Assembly: GCA_034509495.1 (NCBI GenBank)
Contig: JAVGWO010000026.1
Span: 2,631,909-2,695,908 of the forward strand
Direction: 5' to 3'
Source: Acestrorhynchus altus
Taxonomy: Eukaryota; Chordata; Actinopteri; Characiformes; Acestrorhynchidae
Length of the DNA stretch: 64,000 nucleotides
The notes beneath the pieces were generated by a model. That model did not search any database. It was not told where the DNA came from and saw only the letters and a program-made list of their open reading frames with translations. Of the stretch, positions 47,398 to 59,422 are shown piece after piece (position 1 is the stretch's first letter; each line of letters begins with the position of its first letter). The position numbers and the translations under genes are program-made.

Positions 47398-47818
47398 TAG
47401 AGCTACATTCACATTAGCAGGCAGCAGTGACTCACACCTGAATGTTTGGCCTAATGTTACCCAGATATGATTTTCTTTTCAAACTGTATTTGACCACTTT
47501 CATATGTGATTCTAGATTGGATACTTACAGGCTTGCATCATTAATGTGAACATCCGTATCAAAATCCATGCATTTCTTTTATCTGCATTTGCTTAGTGTT
47601 GTTGTGACAGAGGCCAAAGCCCTAATAAAAGAGCCTATTCACTCAGTGGCCAATATAAATGGGAGGAGACCAAACTACTTGAAACTGAAGGTCAAAGTAT
47701 TATTTTAAACCACTGAAAGAATCTAACAAAAAGTTTTAGTTTGGCTCAATATTGCACAAAAAAATTAATTTGGCAGCTTGTACAGATCTCATGTGACTTG
47801 TAATGTGAACATAGCCTG
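47398..47818. mobile_element. Small DNA element with inverted ends
   Basis: The left end 'gagctacattcacattagca' is mirrored at the right by 'aatgtgaacatagcct'. Inside are 'gaccactttcatatgtgatt' and 'aatgtgaacatccgtatc', as in a common fish non-autonomous DNA transposon. About 420 bases, no coding capacity. Target duplication not identified. Confidence 0.6.
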
Positions 47819-48019
47819 AATGGAACTGGACAAACAAGAAAGAATGTCTTTTTTCTATTCAAATGTAATGTTAGCTAGGCCTATGTTAGGCCTACTAGCT
47901 TCACAACAAAAAAAATTAAAGAACTGCAGGCCTACAGTATTCTATGGGATGGATTCGTATTTTGATTATATGCTTTTATTCAACCAAAAATGAATAAATC
48001 GGGTAGACTAGAAAATGTA

Positions 48020-48052
48020 TGAATGCCCACAAAGTCTTGGGTTCTAAGACTT
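48020..48052 (+). mobile_element. TTAA-family MITE, right-end fragment
   Basis: 'gcccacaaagtcttgggttc' followed by 'taagacttaa' matches the family's right terminus, with a TTAA just beyond. Nothing upstream clearly belongs to the family. Confidence 0.5.
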
Positions 48053-48253
48053 AAGCTTCTTTAGAAACATGCCTGTTGCTTGTTCACTTTGTGGAAATCA
48101 GTGTTCTGTCCAAACCATCCCTTTGAGGCTCATAATTCAGTCAACTACTGAATTCATATGTATGCTACGAATTTGTGAGTGTGAGTAAATTGGATTTTAA
48201 ACTGGAGTTAATTCCTTGGAGTGATTTCATTATGTACTATTTCATATGCAGCA

Positions 48254-48254
<1 letters not shown>

Positions 48255-48301
<47 letters not shown>

Positions 48302-48478
48302 TGTGTGTGTTGTTGGAGTGTGGAGTTTGCGTGTCTTCTCTGTCAGAAGAAGTAGCATGTGGAGAAGGAGAGAAAGGACGTAAGGCAGTGTTTTACACCC
48401 CGTTCCATTCTGACAGGGCCAGTCTTCACTCAGTGTGGGGAGTGAGGAGAGGGGCCATGTTTGAAGTTTCACACCTGC

Positions 48479-48541
<63 letters not shown>
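48255..48541. repeat. (GT)n and (GA)n arrays flanking unique sequence
   Basis: GT at 48255-48299, then about 180 bases of unique, locally GC-richer sequence, then GA at 48483-48541. The 147-codon plus-strand frame spanning them (48175-48618) consists largely of the arrays and is not credible as a gene. Confidence 0.93.
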
Positions 48542-48545
<4 letters not shown>

Positions 48546-48599
48546 TAATAGAGGAATTTTCATTCATTGTTTCTTCTGGAATTATGGGAATTTATCCTA

Positions 48600-48790
48600 C
48601 TTTTTTTGGAGTAATTGACTCCATTTTGACCAGAATTTGAAGCATTGCTGTAAGGATTTGATTGCATTAACAAGGTCAGGAAAATGAATGAAAAATGAAT
48701 CTCCATCCCAGCTTATCCCTGACTCCCCAACTTATCCCACAAGTACTGGATATGTTGGCAAACTACAGAGAGCAGCAGTCTCCTTGAGCA
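48600..48790 (+). mobile_element. DNA-transposon fragment, 'tacactatatgg' family, middle part
   Basis: 'attgctgtaaggatttgatt', then 'gcattaacaaggtcagg', then 'tgactccccaacttatccca' and 'caagtactggat' match the body of the family. Both ends are missing. Confidence 0.65.
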
Positions 48791-48794
48791 GCTG

Positions 48795-49175
48795 CTTTAT
48801 CCTTTCAACCCTGCCATGTACAGTGCTGAGTTCAGTGTTTTTCTGATGGTAGATTCATGAACATTAACCAATGGAAGAAAGGCATTTAGTTGCTTAAATG
48901 TTACCTTGGGTACATTTGTGAGCTTGTGGACTGTTATATGCCTTCTTCTTAACATGATACTTTTTGGATCAAGGGAAGATAATAATGGTCTTGATGGTTT
49001 TGTAACATTTTCCAACCAAATGAGTATCAAAATCTAGTTTTATGAGGTCTTCAGAAATGATTCATGATTCATTCATTGACAAACATGTGTTGTGAAGACT
49101 TCGATAGTTGCCTGTTTTTTAAATTTAACAGGTTGCCCATTTACACTTTACAAGTCTCACAAACGTTCAAGCACA
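48795..49175. other. Non-coding, nothing recognised
   Basis: A 77-codon minus-strand frame has no domain. Confidence 0.35.
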
Positions 49176-49179
49176 ACTG

Positions 49180-49688
49180 TATATAGACCGATCAGCCATA
49201 ACATTATGACAATCCACTTGTTTCTACATTCGTTGTCCAGTTCATCAGCTTTATCCGCTTCACTGACCACATAGGGGCACTTAGTAGTTCTATAATTACA
49301 GACTGTAAAGTGTCCTGTGAGCAGAGATGAAGGACTAGAGGATGAACAACACAAATTGTGCAATAAGAGACAAGCTTCTGTCTTTGACTTCACTTGTACC
49401 AGCGCAACACACACAAACACACCACCACCACTAGTACTGTGGTGCTGAGAATGGCCCACCACCCATATAATATCTGCTCTGTTATGATCCTCTATGGTCA
49501 TGAACAATGAAGAATAGGGTGAAAGGAGGCTAACAAAGTATGCAGAAAAACAGATTTATTAAAGCATGTATATATATTAATGATTAATTATAGAACTGTG
49601 AAGTGCTCCTGTATAGAGCTGACAAAATGGACATTAAGTGTAGAAATAAGAAGATGGTCATCATGTTATGGCTGATTGGTTTCTATAT
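49180..49688. mobile_element. MITE with 'gatcagccataacatta' ends
   Basis: The left terminus TATAGACCGATCAGCCATAA is mirrored at the right by 'ttatggctgattggtttcta'. About 30 bases of each end pair. The body ('gatgaaggactagaggatga', 'ggtgctgagaatggcccacc', 'ggtgaaaggaggctaacaaa') is that of a non-autonomous DNA transposon that I associate with otophysan fish. The 116-codon minus-strand frame is a by-product. Confidence 0.8.
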
Positions 49689-49689
49689 G

Positions 49690-49963
49690 ATGTGAGAGTG
49701 AAGTTATTTTATTCCAAGTCATTGGAGAAAATTTGATGGAAGCACAATAAACAGAGTATTGTAATTTGATGTGTGTGATTTGATGAGCGTTAGCTCAGAC
49801 ATTTCCAAAACACTCCTGGAGGAAGCCCCATATTGACAGTTCCCATCCAGTAGCTAGTTTATCTAATCAATTCATCATTAAAGTAAATCAAATGAGCTGC
49901 TGGTGGAACGGCACAATCCATGCTGGCTGGAGTTCACAGAGAAGTCAGCAGCTAAATCAGCAG

Positions 49964-49999
<36 letters not shown>

Positions 50000-50715
50000 A
50001 TATTTCTTTTTTGTTTTTTTGTTTTTTTGTCTGATGAACTATGTTTGATGAACTACAGCATACTTGCAAAAAACAGACTTATTCCTGTGATAAAGGGATT
50101 AAGTAAGATTTAGTTACAGTCTAGTCTGTGTGCTACACATACTACTTCATAATGTTTGAACAAAGGCGTAATTTCCTTTTTTTAGATATATCTTTTGCCC
50201 CAGAAATTATAAGATCATTTTTAAATCCAATTCATATGTGGTTAAAAGTGAAAGTCTCTTTATTAGCGAGTACTTTTTATTAATTATAGGGTAAAAGTTT
50301 ACAGTAAAGATACATTAATAAACAGCCCTTCTACTTTTGGAGCCCATGTTTATTTTTGGTATTTTGTAAGAATTATAAATTATATGTAGTTCAGTTCATA
50401 CAAATTATGGAACAAGAATTTAAATGAGGTTATGTTAGCATGTTTTGTGAGTCACAACAGGTGGTCAGTTTGCAGTAATTGGAATGTTAGCAGGGTAGGA
50501 GTGGTACAGCTTTTCAACCACTCTTCATTTTTTCAGATCTTCATGTTGTAGCTTTTTTGACAGGCGTTGTGACTGGGTATTGTTTCTTAGATGCTTGAAG
50601 GACGAATAAACATTTTATGAATAAACTTTATTGGAAACTTCAAGTACTTTAATAAATACATGCTAAAACAAGTTTCTGCAACTTTGCAATGTCATAAATG
50701 CACTGCAACAATTAC
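49690..50715. other. Non-coding, with a (TA)n array at 49965-49996
   Basis: About 16 TA units followed by T-rich sequence. The rest is AT-rich with nothing recognised. Confidence 0.5.
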
Positions 50716-50719
50716 TGAA

Positions 50720-51150
50720 TGGTTACGTAATGTCGGAACTGTTAATTGACTCTACCAAAGACATTATTAAGCATTACTAATTATTTGAATAATGAATTAT
50801 TTCAGAAGCAGCAACCAACTCATTAAAGTGTACTCGCTATGGTATAATAACTAACAACAATATACTGCCAGTCTTAGTTAACTTAGTTAACTTTCATTCA
50901 TTACTCAATTATTTAATAATGCATAATAATGTCTTAAGTATTGGCAGCTGTGACATGGTGGTTAGGAAATTAACCTTGTGACTGGAAGGTTGCTGGTTTG
51001 ATTCCCTGAACTGGCAGGACCAAAGTGCCTGTGAGCAAGGCACATTTACGTTTGAATAGAGTCAATAATGAGTTGCAGCATTACTAAACTATTTAATAAT
51101 GATGATTATAATGTTTATTATTGTCTAGTTATTTAATTAGTGCATGTATA
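50720..51150. repeat. Degenerate AT-rich repeat around a tRNA-SINE insertion
   Basis: Variants of 'attacttaattatttaataatg' recur on both sides of the SINE-like piece (for example 'caattatttaataatgcata' and 'aactatttaataatgatgat'). The flanks look like one old tandem array split by the insertion. Period not clear. Confidence 0.4.
50943..51062 (+). repeat. tRNA-derived SINE-like fragment
   Basis: It has an A-box-like 'tggtggttaggaaa' near 50956 and a B-box-like GGTTTGATTCC at 50995-51005, spaced as in a tRNA-derived RNA polymerase III promoter. 'gtgagcaaggcaca' follows, a motif common in fish SINEs. Confidence 0.6.
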
Positions 51151-51154
51151 GGAA

Positions 51155-52200
51155 CATTTTCAACATTTATTCTTGGATTCTGCTTTTGCTGATGGTCAAC
51201 TTGAGGACTGAGGTTGTGATGATCGTAAAAACCATTCTAAGGCTGAGAAACAAAAACAAAACTGTATGAGACATCAACCCTAGGCATATCAAAATCACTT
51301 CTTTGGATCATAAAGAAGTAAGAAAGAACTGGTGATCATAAAGGGGCTTTATATACCTACACACCATAATGAAGAAAAAAAAAATCCAAGTGATTGGAAC
51401 TATTCCCCAGGAGACTAATGTGGATTTGTCCATGTCTGCTGTCTACAAAACATACAGTAGCTACAAAACAGAGGCTATTTATTTACCTTGTTAATAAAAA
51501 AATCTGAACTCTACACTGTGTGAACCTTTCATAGTGAAAGAACAAATAGAAATGTTTCGGTATATCTTGAAAAACAGGCATTAAATATTACGACATAAAA
51601 AAAATAAACATTAAAGTGAGTGCTTCTTCCTATAATTCTATAAAGTAAATTTCAGAAACCATTTTCTACATTACTAATGTAATGTTGTTCTTGATAAGGA
51701 CCTCAAATTAAAATTCAGAGTGTCAACAGAACAAGTTTTGAATTGAGGGAGCAAAAGAAATAGACATGGAAAATAGAGAAAGGGGAAAAAGAAAGTGTGA
51801 GATTGGGAGAGAGAAAGCGATGGTGATCAGTGACTGTCAGCTCTATGACTGGGAGAAGCATCTTAAAGTGTGTCCCTCACTCACCACCGCAACAGCACGG
51901 CACATGCATATAGCAGGAAGCCGCTGACACTTGCAGATTACAGAAATGTGCATCTATTTTAGGTCAGGACAGAGAAGAGAAATGCATTCTACTATTCTGT
52001 CAGCAAGGCCACGATAATGACATCAGCCTCAGCCTGAATGGATGGCTGAGGTACAGGCAGTGAGATGCTGGTACATTGTGTTTAACTCTCCCCATGCAGT
52101 CTTGCATAAGTTTACAACCAGAGAAGAGGAGGTGGAGGAGAGACTGAGAGAATAAAGGGAAACTGAGTTAGAAGGAGAAGGCATAGTTGGAAATGGTGCA
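51155..52200. other. Non-coding, nothing recognised
   Basis: A complex patch near 51880-51970 ('caacagcacggcacatgcat') is repeat-free. No gene. Confidence 0.4.
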
Positions 52201-52205
52201 GTGGT

Positions 52206-52243
<38 letters not shown>

Positions 52244-52251
52244 GGGGGGGG
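52206..52251. repeat. (GT)n joined to an 11-G run
   Basis: About 17 GT units run directly into a poly-G tract at 52241-52251. Poly-G this long is rare in the window. Confidence 0.95.
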
Positions 52252-52254
52252 TGT

Positions 52255-52840
52255 TATAGAGAAAATGGGAGATATACAGACACCATCAGAAATAGAAAAC
52301 ATGAAGAGAAGTGAACAGCAGAAAATATTGTACATAAAGGCAGTAGATGATGTGAAGATGGAAAAGGGAAAACATCAATCCTATCAGATATCTAAAGACA
52401 TATGGTAGACAAGTAAAATTATATATTTCATCATGTCTAAGGCTGCACCAATATGACAGATCATTGGGAAACGTTGGCATTGAGTAGATGTACTGTATGT
52501 ACTTGCTGATTTGATCTCTCCTTTATCTCTAGATGTATGATTGATGCTCCGGAATACAGTTGAAATTGCTACTCCAAGTGCATAGCACATGTCAGTTGCA
52601 GGCCTATTTTAAGAAAATACAAGACTGTTTCCAACAAAACTGCACCATTGTACACTTGTATCTTCATTGATTGTTGGAAAATGCATGGCATGACTGCTAG
52701 ATTTCAGCTGACCCCATGGTTTTCGAAAGGCCCCTGGAATGTGATAATGACCACCATCAAACTGTCATCATTACTTCAGTACACCTGACCATTACAGCAG
52801 ACATGTAGTACTCCAGTGTCCCTTTATCAATAATGTATGT
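52255..52840. other. Non-coding, nothing recognised
   Basis: Short frames only. The end may belong to the non-LTR tail that follows. Confidence 0.35.
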
Positions 52841-52844
52841 GTAG

Positions 52845-52985
52845 TTTCAACAAAGGAGGATGGGTCCCCCGTCATGAGCCTGGTTCCTCCCAGGCTTGTT
52901 GGTCATCTTTATTTTGATTTCTGTAGTACTGCATTGTGATATCAGTTGTAAAAAAGTACTATACAAATAAATAGATTTGAAAATG
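52845..52985 (+). mobile_element. Non-LTR 3'-end fragment
   Basis: 'gcctggttcctcccaggctt' and 'agtactatacaaataaatag' match the closing part of the 3' untranslated region seen at 27840-28010. Truncated at the 5' side. Confidence 0.55.
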
Positions 52986-53308
52986 TATTTTCTTGCCATA
53001 GTTTTCTTGTCCAGAGAGGAAGGCTGCACACTACACTGAGTTGACACAGAAAAGACAGCAACACTATTTGGTAAGACTCTGAAAATAGTTACAATGTTCT
53101 TGCTATAATGTTGAAAAACAAAGCTATGCTATGGTTTCCTAAAATAAGTTGTTTCTGTATGTATCTCCATATTGGTCTGTTTTTAATTTTCTTAACTACT
53201 TGAAACCTAATTTCTCTGTACACTGTGTCTTAGAAGGAGAGGTCTGGAAATAGTTACATTATCACACATAACATTTTATCACCTTTTTAATTATTGCTAT
53301 TTATTATC

Positions 53309-53310
<2 letters not shown>

Positions 53311-53357
<47 letters not shown>

Positions 53358-53427
53358 GTTGTTGTTGTTGTTGTTGTTGTTGTTATTATTATTATCAATT
53401 ATTATTATTATTATTACTAGCATTATT

Positions 53428-53463
<36 letters not shown>

Positions 53464-53505
53464 TATAATAATAATAATAATAATTGATAATAATAATAAT
53501 TGATA
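53311..53505. repeat. (ATT)n(GTT)n(ATT)n...(AAT)n palindromic triplet array
   Basis: ATT units, a GTT block (about 53358-53382), more ATT units, then AAT units from about 53431. The ATT half and the AAT half are reverse complements, with an axis near 53430. The Tyr-, Cys- and Ile-rich frame across it is an artefact. Confidence 0.95.
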
Positions 53506-53509
53506 ATAT

Positions 53510-54120
53510 ATAGTTGTTGCTTTTTTTAATTATGGTCTAAGATCTTTGCATAATTATATGAATCCTTGATATGGATTTTTTTACCCATCAGATTATATTA
53601 TATGAAGAAAGCATGTTAAACCTTTAGGCATGCTGTGCTTGTTTTACAATTCATAAATATCACAATACAAACAGACTTTTTTATGATTGATTGGTTTAAT
53701 TTTGTGCTGATTTGCATTTAGCCAATCAGGCTGCTCTCTGCAAGCAAAGACAAACTACCATAGGAGCAGATTAAACACACCGCAGGATGTTTTGATAGCA
53801 GTACAGTCTACCATAACTGTCTGCTATGAAAGGTAAGAATGAAACACCATAACATAATTAATGATTGCTTCAAATCAAAGAAAGACTTAGTTCAAAGCAA
53901 ATAAACAGTTTGTTTTGGCTGGTGGTGATCAGTGTAAGATGAATGATTCCTGGGCTCACCTTTCAAAGAAGTATTATGGAAAGTCTAACCACACTTTTGC
54001 ATTGTAAACATTATTTCAGATAACAGATAATTTAATACATTTACTCAGAACTGTGTTAATATATAATGCAATGTCATATCTGTAACGTGGCAGAACAGTG
54101 CACAACTGCAAGTCATCAAA
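53510..54120. other. Non-coding, nothing recognised
   Basis: AT-rich without assignable features. Confidence 0.4.
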
Positions 54121-54125
54121 TTTAA

Positions 54126-54760
54126 CCTTTAGAATCCTAGGCCAAATTTACAGGATGATTTAGTAGTTTATTTTTTGAATTTTTTGCTTATAAGGACTAT
54201 GAAACATTTTACATTTCAGTAATTTTGTGGGAAATCGATCATGATCGTAGTGCTTTTGACCTGAAAATGCAATAATTATGACATGTATGTTTATTATAAT
54301 AAGTTCTTGAAAATACTTGACAATGGTTAAAAAAAAGTCCAAAAAAAGCCTATCCTTAATCTTAATTTTGTTATTTGTGTACATATCAGTCTTATCTCTT
54401 CTTATTTTATTCTAAAATTCGAACACTGTGACTGAAGCCTCTCCCCTACCATTTTCTTTAATATCTGGGTCTGTGATGTCATTAGCCCTGCCCCCTCTCA
54501 CTGATCAGCTGTTCTGCAGGCAGGTTGAGCATGTACACTTGGACAGGGCAGTAAACATGCCCTGTGAACACAAGTGAATTTTAGTTGTTTTCCAAACTGA
54601 ATTACATTACATCTCATAACGATGTGACAACAATGGTGTGATAGGATGTAGTTTGTTATGATATGTGTATAAGGTCTGTAGGTTACACTGATCCTGAAAT
54701 ATGAAGCTTAGAATATGGATGTACTGTATCTGCCCACAAAGTTCAGTTCTCTGAGTTTAG
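54126..54760 (+). mobile_element. TTAA-family MITE, copy 7
   Basis: TTAA (54122-54125) then CCTTTAGAATCCTAGGCCAA. TGATGTCA at 54474-54481 is followed by 'ttagccctgccccctctcac', 'gcaggttgagcatgtacact' and 'ggttacactgatcctgaaat'. It ends in a decayed right terminus near 'cacaaagttcagttctctga'. Confidence 0.78.
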
Positions 54761-54764
54761 TTCT

Positions 54765-55478
54765 AAACTAGACTTGGGAAGAAACAAGCCATAAACAAAT
54801 TGAAGGGGAGGAGCCACAAATCAAAAACATTTCAGCTGACTTCTGTTGATTCAACTCAATCTGTAACTGAGACACAGCTAAAAAAATTTATAGGAGAACT
54901 TCTGACTAAATTAAGTTTAGTTCACTAAGAAAACACCAGCATATTCAGATAATTTATCATTTTGAGTTCATGTTTTTATTTTTACAGTTACAGTCATACA
55001 ACCACAACACTGTGATTAATAGGTGAATCAAAACCATGGTCATTATTCTTCCTTGAATGTCAGCAGTGTACTGAGAGTAGGAGTATTACCCACCAGACTT
55101 AGTGGATCCCATGTGGTGATGTTGGAGATGGTGTGATTTGCTGCACTGACGTTTGTAGGACAGCTTTTGATTCACTCACACACACAAACACCAACTCTTT
55201 ATCTTGCTCTCTCTTGCTTTTTATCACTCTCTCGCACTCTTCCCCACTCCATCTGTGTAGCACATATGATGCATGATCTGGCATCATAAAGGAGCTGTTA
55301 TATATGAGATTATGACTCCTATATTCTTACTGTGTGAACACAACAGTGACTCATTTACTAATGGTGGCAAATAATTTTTTTTTTCAAAGTCAACCACAAA
55401 TATAGATAAACTAAATTGCCACCTGAACCTCATATGCTTTTGTGCAACCCGTATGAACTAACACGGTACATATATTGA
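54765..55478. other. Non-coding, nothing recognised
   Basis: Short frames only, no assignable repeat. Confidence 0.4.
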
Positions 55479-55594
55479 ACGTACACTATATGTCCAAATG
55501 TTTGTGGCCACCCCTAATGAATGCATTTACCAATGTTGTCACACCTATTGCTTACACAGATGAGCAAATACACACACACAGCTTATCTAGACTC

Positions 55595-55725
55595 TGTAAA
55601 GGCAAAGGTAAAGGGTAAGGTAAAGGTGAACCCACTGTGCTGCACACAGGGGAACTATCCTCCGTATTTAACCCATCCACACACAGTGAGCACACATGCC
55701 CAGAGCAGTGGGCAGCACTATTCTT
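55595..55725 (+). repeat. Dispersed repeat inside the DNA transposon
   Basis: 'aactatcctccgtatttaac', 'ccatccacacacagtgagca' and 'gcccagagcagtgggcagca' are hallmarks of a common fish interspersed repeat. It ends directly at the AGAAG array. Confidence 0.55.
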
Positions 55726-55728
55726 GGT

Positions 55729-55821
55729 AGAGAAGAGAAGAGAAGAGAAGAGAAGAGAAGAGAAGAGAAGAGAAGAGAAGAGAAGAGAAGAGAAGAGAAG
55801 AGAAGAGAAGAGAAGAGAAGA
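55729..55821. repeat. (AGAAG)n pentanucleotide array
   Basis: About 18 perfect units, strictly purine on one strand. Likely the expanded tail of the adjoining repeat. Confidence 0.97.
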
Positions 55822-55994
55822 ATTACCCATAGAATAGGACCTATTGGTGGCACTATGCCTAAAATTTGTGAGGAGTCGAGAGTTTGGTAGTTGGGGATGA
55901 GGTGGATTGATCATTATGCTAAATGCAATCAAATCCTCATGGCAATATTCCAAAATCTAGAAGAAAGCCTTTTCAGGACAGTAGAAACAGCTAC

Positions 55995-56675
55995 TTGAAC
56001 AACATTAGGAAGAACTATTTTGAACACCCTTTGGTTTCAGAAGAACAACTTGATCTCACATAGAAACACTGATGTAGGTTAATTGTTTTAGTCTAAAAAG
56101 ATGGCTTATTTGGTCATCGTTTCACATGGGCACCAGTAGTGCTGTTGAGTGAAATACACATACTGCTGATTGACTTTTTGTAGTAAAAAATGAAGGAACC
56201 ACATTTATTGGAGAAAATCCTCATTTCATTAAATGTAAAGTTTGTATGAGAATAACTGTTAAATTAGGTTAGGTTTAGGCATAGGTTAAGGTACAGGTTA
56301 ATATGTAATTAAAGGTTAAGTTTACATGATTAAGGTGCAGGCAAGAGTAGATTATGGTTGTGGTTAATGTTAAGGTGTAGGTGTAGATTGTGGTGAAGCT
56401 TAATGTTATGCTTAGGTGTAAATTATGGCAGTCAGATAGTTTTTGCCTGCTTACAGTAACATTGGGTAAAATGGTGATTCTCATTTGTTGTTTCAAGTAC
56501 ATTTCCATGGGAAAAAAGACCAATGTGAGTGTGTTAAATGAGAGATCAGGCTTGCAAGAAACAATAAAAGAACATAAAATACTTTTGTCCATGTCGTTTA
56601 TATGCATATTCTATGGCATGGTAGCTGTAGGCGAAGTGCTAGATGAACCAGTCATATGGTCCAGGAAGTTCAACC
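55995..56675. other. Non-coding, with a GGTTA-like degenerate patch at 56260-56425
   Basis: The patch has many 'ggttaaggt', 'taggttaggt' and 'gtggttaatgttaaggtg' variants, strongly G/T-biased on the plus strand. It is a decayed low-complexity repeat. The 151-codon frame at 56390-56845 runs into the GT array and has no domain. Confidence 0.45.
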
Positions 56676-56680
56676 AATGG

Positions 56681-56726
56681 CTTTTTTTTGTTTGTTTGTT
56701 TGTTTGTTTGTTTGTTTTTTTGCTTG

Positions 56727-56807
<81 letters not shown>
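56681..56807. repeat. (TTTG)n followed by (GT)n
   Basis: About seven TTTG units (56686-56716), then about 38 GT units (56731-56807). Confidence 0.95.
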
Positions 56808-56808
<1 letters not shown>

Positions 56809-56809
56809 T

Positions 56810-57570
56810 TCTCCTCTGGGACTGAATGGAGTCTCAGGGAAATAGGATGAAAACATGGTGGGATATAAATAGCAGTGGCTAGGGGGGCGTTAGAGACACA
56901 GTCCTTTAGTGCCATGTTGAGTCATGAAAAGGGCACAAAGTTGAAGACTTCTTTTGCTTTGTATTTCCTTTCCTTTTCTTGCCTTCCCATCCCCACATGG
57001 CTATTTGTGGTGCTCATAATTACAGTCACATATGGCATGCTATAATGCATCAACATATGCATTCACACTCATGCAAATTTATGTAGAGGGCAGATAATGT
57101 GCAACCTGTATCAATAACCTCCTATGTTTCTCTAGTTAACACTATATATATATGTCTTGTGACTGGTTATATTTTCAAGGGTGAATTCTATCCATAAACT
57201 TTCAGAGGATTATTGACAGATGACACCCATTAGACTGGCCTATATTGAAAAGCTCGATACAAGAACTTTGAAATGCACATGGAAAAGCATGAATAATATA
57301 TGATACACACATGATGCATAAATATGAATCACAAACATGAATACATAAGCAGTGCTGTTGGGATAAAAGTGCTGAATGAACAGAATGCACTATATATCAC
57401 TGTATAATGTATTTAGTATTAAGCAATACTCTTCTTCATCAGCACTTAGAGCATTGAGACAGAAAAACTCATTAGTTTGGTCACTGAAAATCAGTGCATT
57501 CTTGCCAAAGGTGGAACCAAAAGTTTCAAGTAACACATGATTTTTTTTTTTTTCATAACAGAGATACCAT
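56810..57570. other. Non-coding; possible conserved patch near 57000-57080
   Basis: 'ggtgctcataattacagtca' and an ATGCAAAT octamer (57071-57078) lie in a repeat-free patch. Otherwise nothing recognised. Confidence 0.25.
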
Positions 57571-57572
57571 TA

Positions 57573-57885
57573 CAATTTAGAGCTCTTGGTCAATTTTGTG
57601 GAATGCTTTTGTAGTTTGACATACTTTTATTTGGTAAAAAATATTCATAGGAGACTTGTATTTGTATTTATTATTTATTCTTTTTAAAAAATAAAATACA
57701 AACTAAATGTCCTTTATTATTTTTGTTATTAATGTATGTATCTGTATTATCCCTTTTATCCTTTTATTCAGAAATTTGAATGCTGTATGAGCAAAGAAAG
57801 AGATCAAACGGCCCCTCCCTTTTTGAGTTCCTCTGGAACCCAATATCTGGGTTAGTGACGTCACTGCCCACTGGCCTGCAGAGGA
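57573..57885 (+). mobile_element. TTAA-family MITE, copy 8 (left half)
   Basis: The left end 'tttagagctcttggtcaatt' is decayed. 'gatcaaacggcccctccctt' and 'aacccaatatctgggtta' lead to a perfect TGACGTCA at 57856-57863. Family similarity stops soon after, so the right half is missing. Confidence 0.72.
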
Positions 57886-57889
57886 AACA

Positions 57890-59415
57890 AAGTTTATGCT
57901 GGGAATTTTAAAAGATCTAAAAAATTGTTAACTGAATGGATGGCCATAAAGTGCAGGATAACAAGCTGTTGATAAGAAGATATCAATTTTACCAAGTATT
58001 TGACAAGTATTTGAGCAAATGAATGAGTGGGTTCACATGAACAGTAGAGCAAATTATGAACAGATGGAAGTTTCAAAAGCTAGGAGGCTAAAATGCTACC
58101 TTTGGCAAAGATGTTGATTGCATTTATTGTAATATTACAGAATGTAAAATCTCATTGAGATCAAAATCTTATTGACATTCCTGCCTCTAGAGTCTTTCCG
58201 GTAGAACTACAAAACAGCATCAATTAGCCCTTCCTCTGTGTTGGCTCTGGCAGAGCAGAGATATGTCATAAGTCACACAGCTAGGTCAGGGACCCAATGT
58301 GCATGTTAACGTTAAAGTTGAACTGAATGCAAATGTTGGAGCATAAATATGGATCAACAACCACTGGTCGTGGCTGGTGGTCACCAAAGAGAATCTGAGA
58401 ATCACTGTATTAGAAAAACACTGTGTGGCACCTTTTTTAAACAATGTATGTTAAAAGCAGTATCGAACATAGTTTTTGTAGAGATGAGGATGGAGAGCTA
58501 CCTGCACCTTAAAGAAGAAAAGAGAAAAGAAAAGAAGAACTGATATGTAATCAATGCTATGATGTTGAGTAGATATGGAAATGATGCTTGTCCTCATAGG
58601 AATGCAGCGAAGCTGCAATGCGGGAACATAATTGATCGACTGCGACACCCACAGTCCCAAACAACTGATTCAGATTGCCTCACTCTAAAATAGCTCAAGA
58701 TTTTGGAATCATTGGATGTTCCCACTTCAGAGTGACTACCGCCACATTTATCATTAACAGCAGTGTTCCTCATCGCTGCCTTGACACCTTTGCCTGGCAC
58801 CCCTACAATGAAATGCATCGAAGTGGAGTTATTCTGGTGAAATTGCAGCTTCTATCTCTCTCAGTCACTCTGAAGGAAAGAGTGGCACTTCCTCCTGAAT
58901 CATACTCAGGGATGAGCATCTTGCAGATTCTCTATCTCTCTCTCTCTCTCTCTCGCTCTGTCTAAACATTGACTGTCTTTTTTTTTTTTATAAAACTCCT
59001 GTTCTCAATCCATATGCTTTAAAATTAATTTGCATTGATTACATTTATAGATTTTGTTACTCTGTGCACCCAGAAACTGTCTCTCTTATGTTTTCTCGTA
59101 CTGATCAAAATTTGCCGTTTGAAAATAAGTGAATTCTCTGATTACTATATCATTAAAAGATGTGTTATTGCTTTTTATGCTTAACCCTACCAGCAAGATA
59201 AAGCAAATATTTTCATTACTCGGTCATGAACCTTAAACCTTCAGGACCTGTAAGTGGACCAACACTTCACAAGTCCTCACTCTCACAATGAAAAGGTTCA
59301 CAGTTTTAACAACATCATTTAGAAAGTAGTAGTTACTAAACAACAGGTTAGACCCATTAAATGAATAACTACTTCATTTTAAGAGTGGAACACATTTGTT
59401 TATTCATAAACCATA
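57890..59415. other. Non-coding; possible conserved block at 58590-58830
   Basis: The 58590-58830 block is complex and CpG-retaining. A 96-codon plus-strand frame (58675-58965) crosses it but has no domain and ends in a CT array (58935-58955). Elsewhere AT-rich. Confidence 0.3.
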
Positions 59416-59422
59416 TAAATAG

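Larger units (their letters stand above)
55482..55990 (-). mobile_element. 'tacactatatg' DNA transposon, interrupted copy
   Basis: The terminal repeat TACACTATATGTCCAAATGT at the left is the element's 3' end read inwards. The body resumes at about 55822 ('atagaataggacctattggt') and runs to 'ccaaaatctagaagaaagcc' near 55965. Between them lie a SINE-like repeat and a pentanucleotide array. The far terminal repeat is lost. Confidence 0.7.

Noticed and set aside
48175..48618. 147-codon frame rich in Cys-Val and Arg-Glu repeats
   Set aside because: It is produced by reading through GT and GA microsatellites.
50995..51005. tRNA gene suggested by B-box sequence
   Set aside because: No cloverleaf can be formed around it and the flanks match SINE-type sequence.
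55552..55953. 133-codon minus-strand frame with Leu-Phe-Ser-Ser repeats
   Set aside because: Produced by the (AGAAG)n array inside a DNA-transposon relic.
56390..56845. 151-codon frame, plus strand
   Set aside because: Its C-terminal third is the GT array and the rest has no domain.
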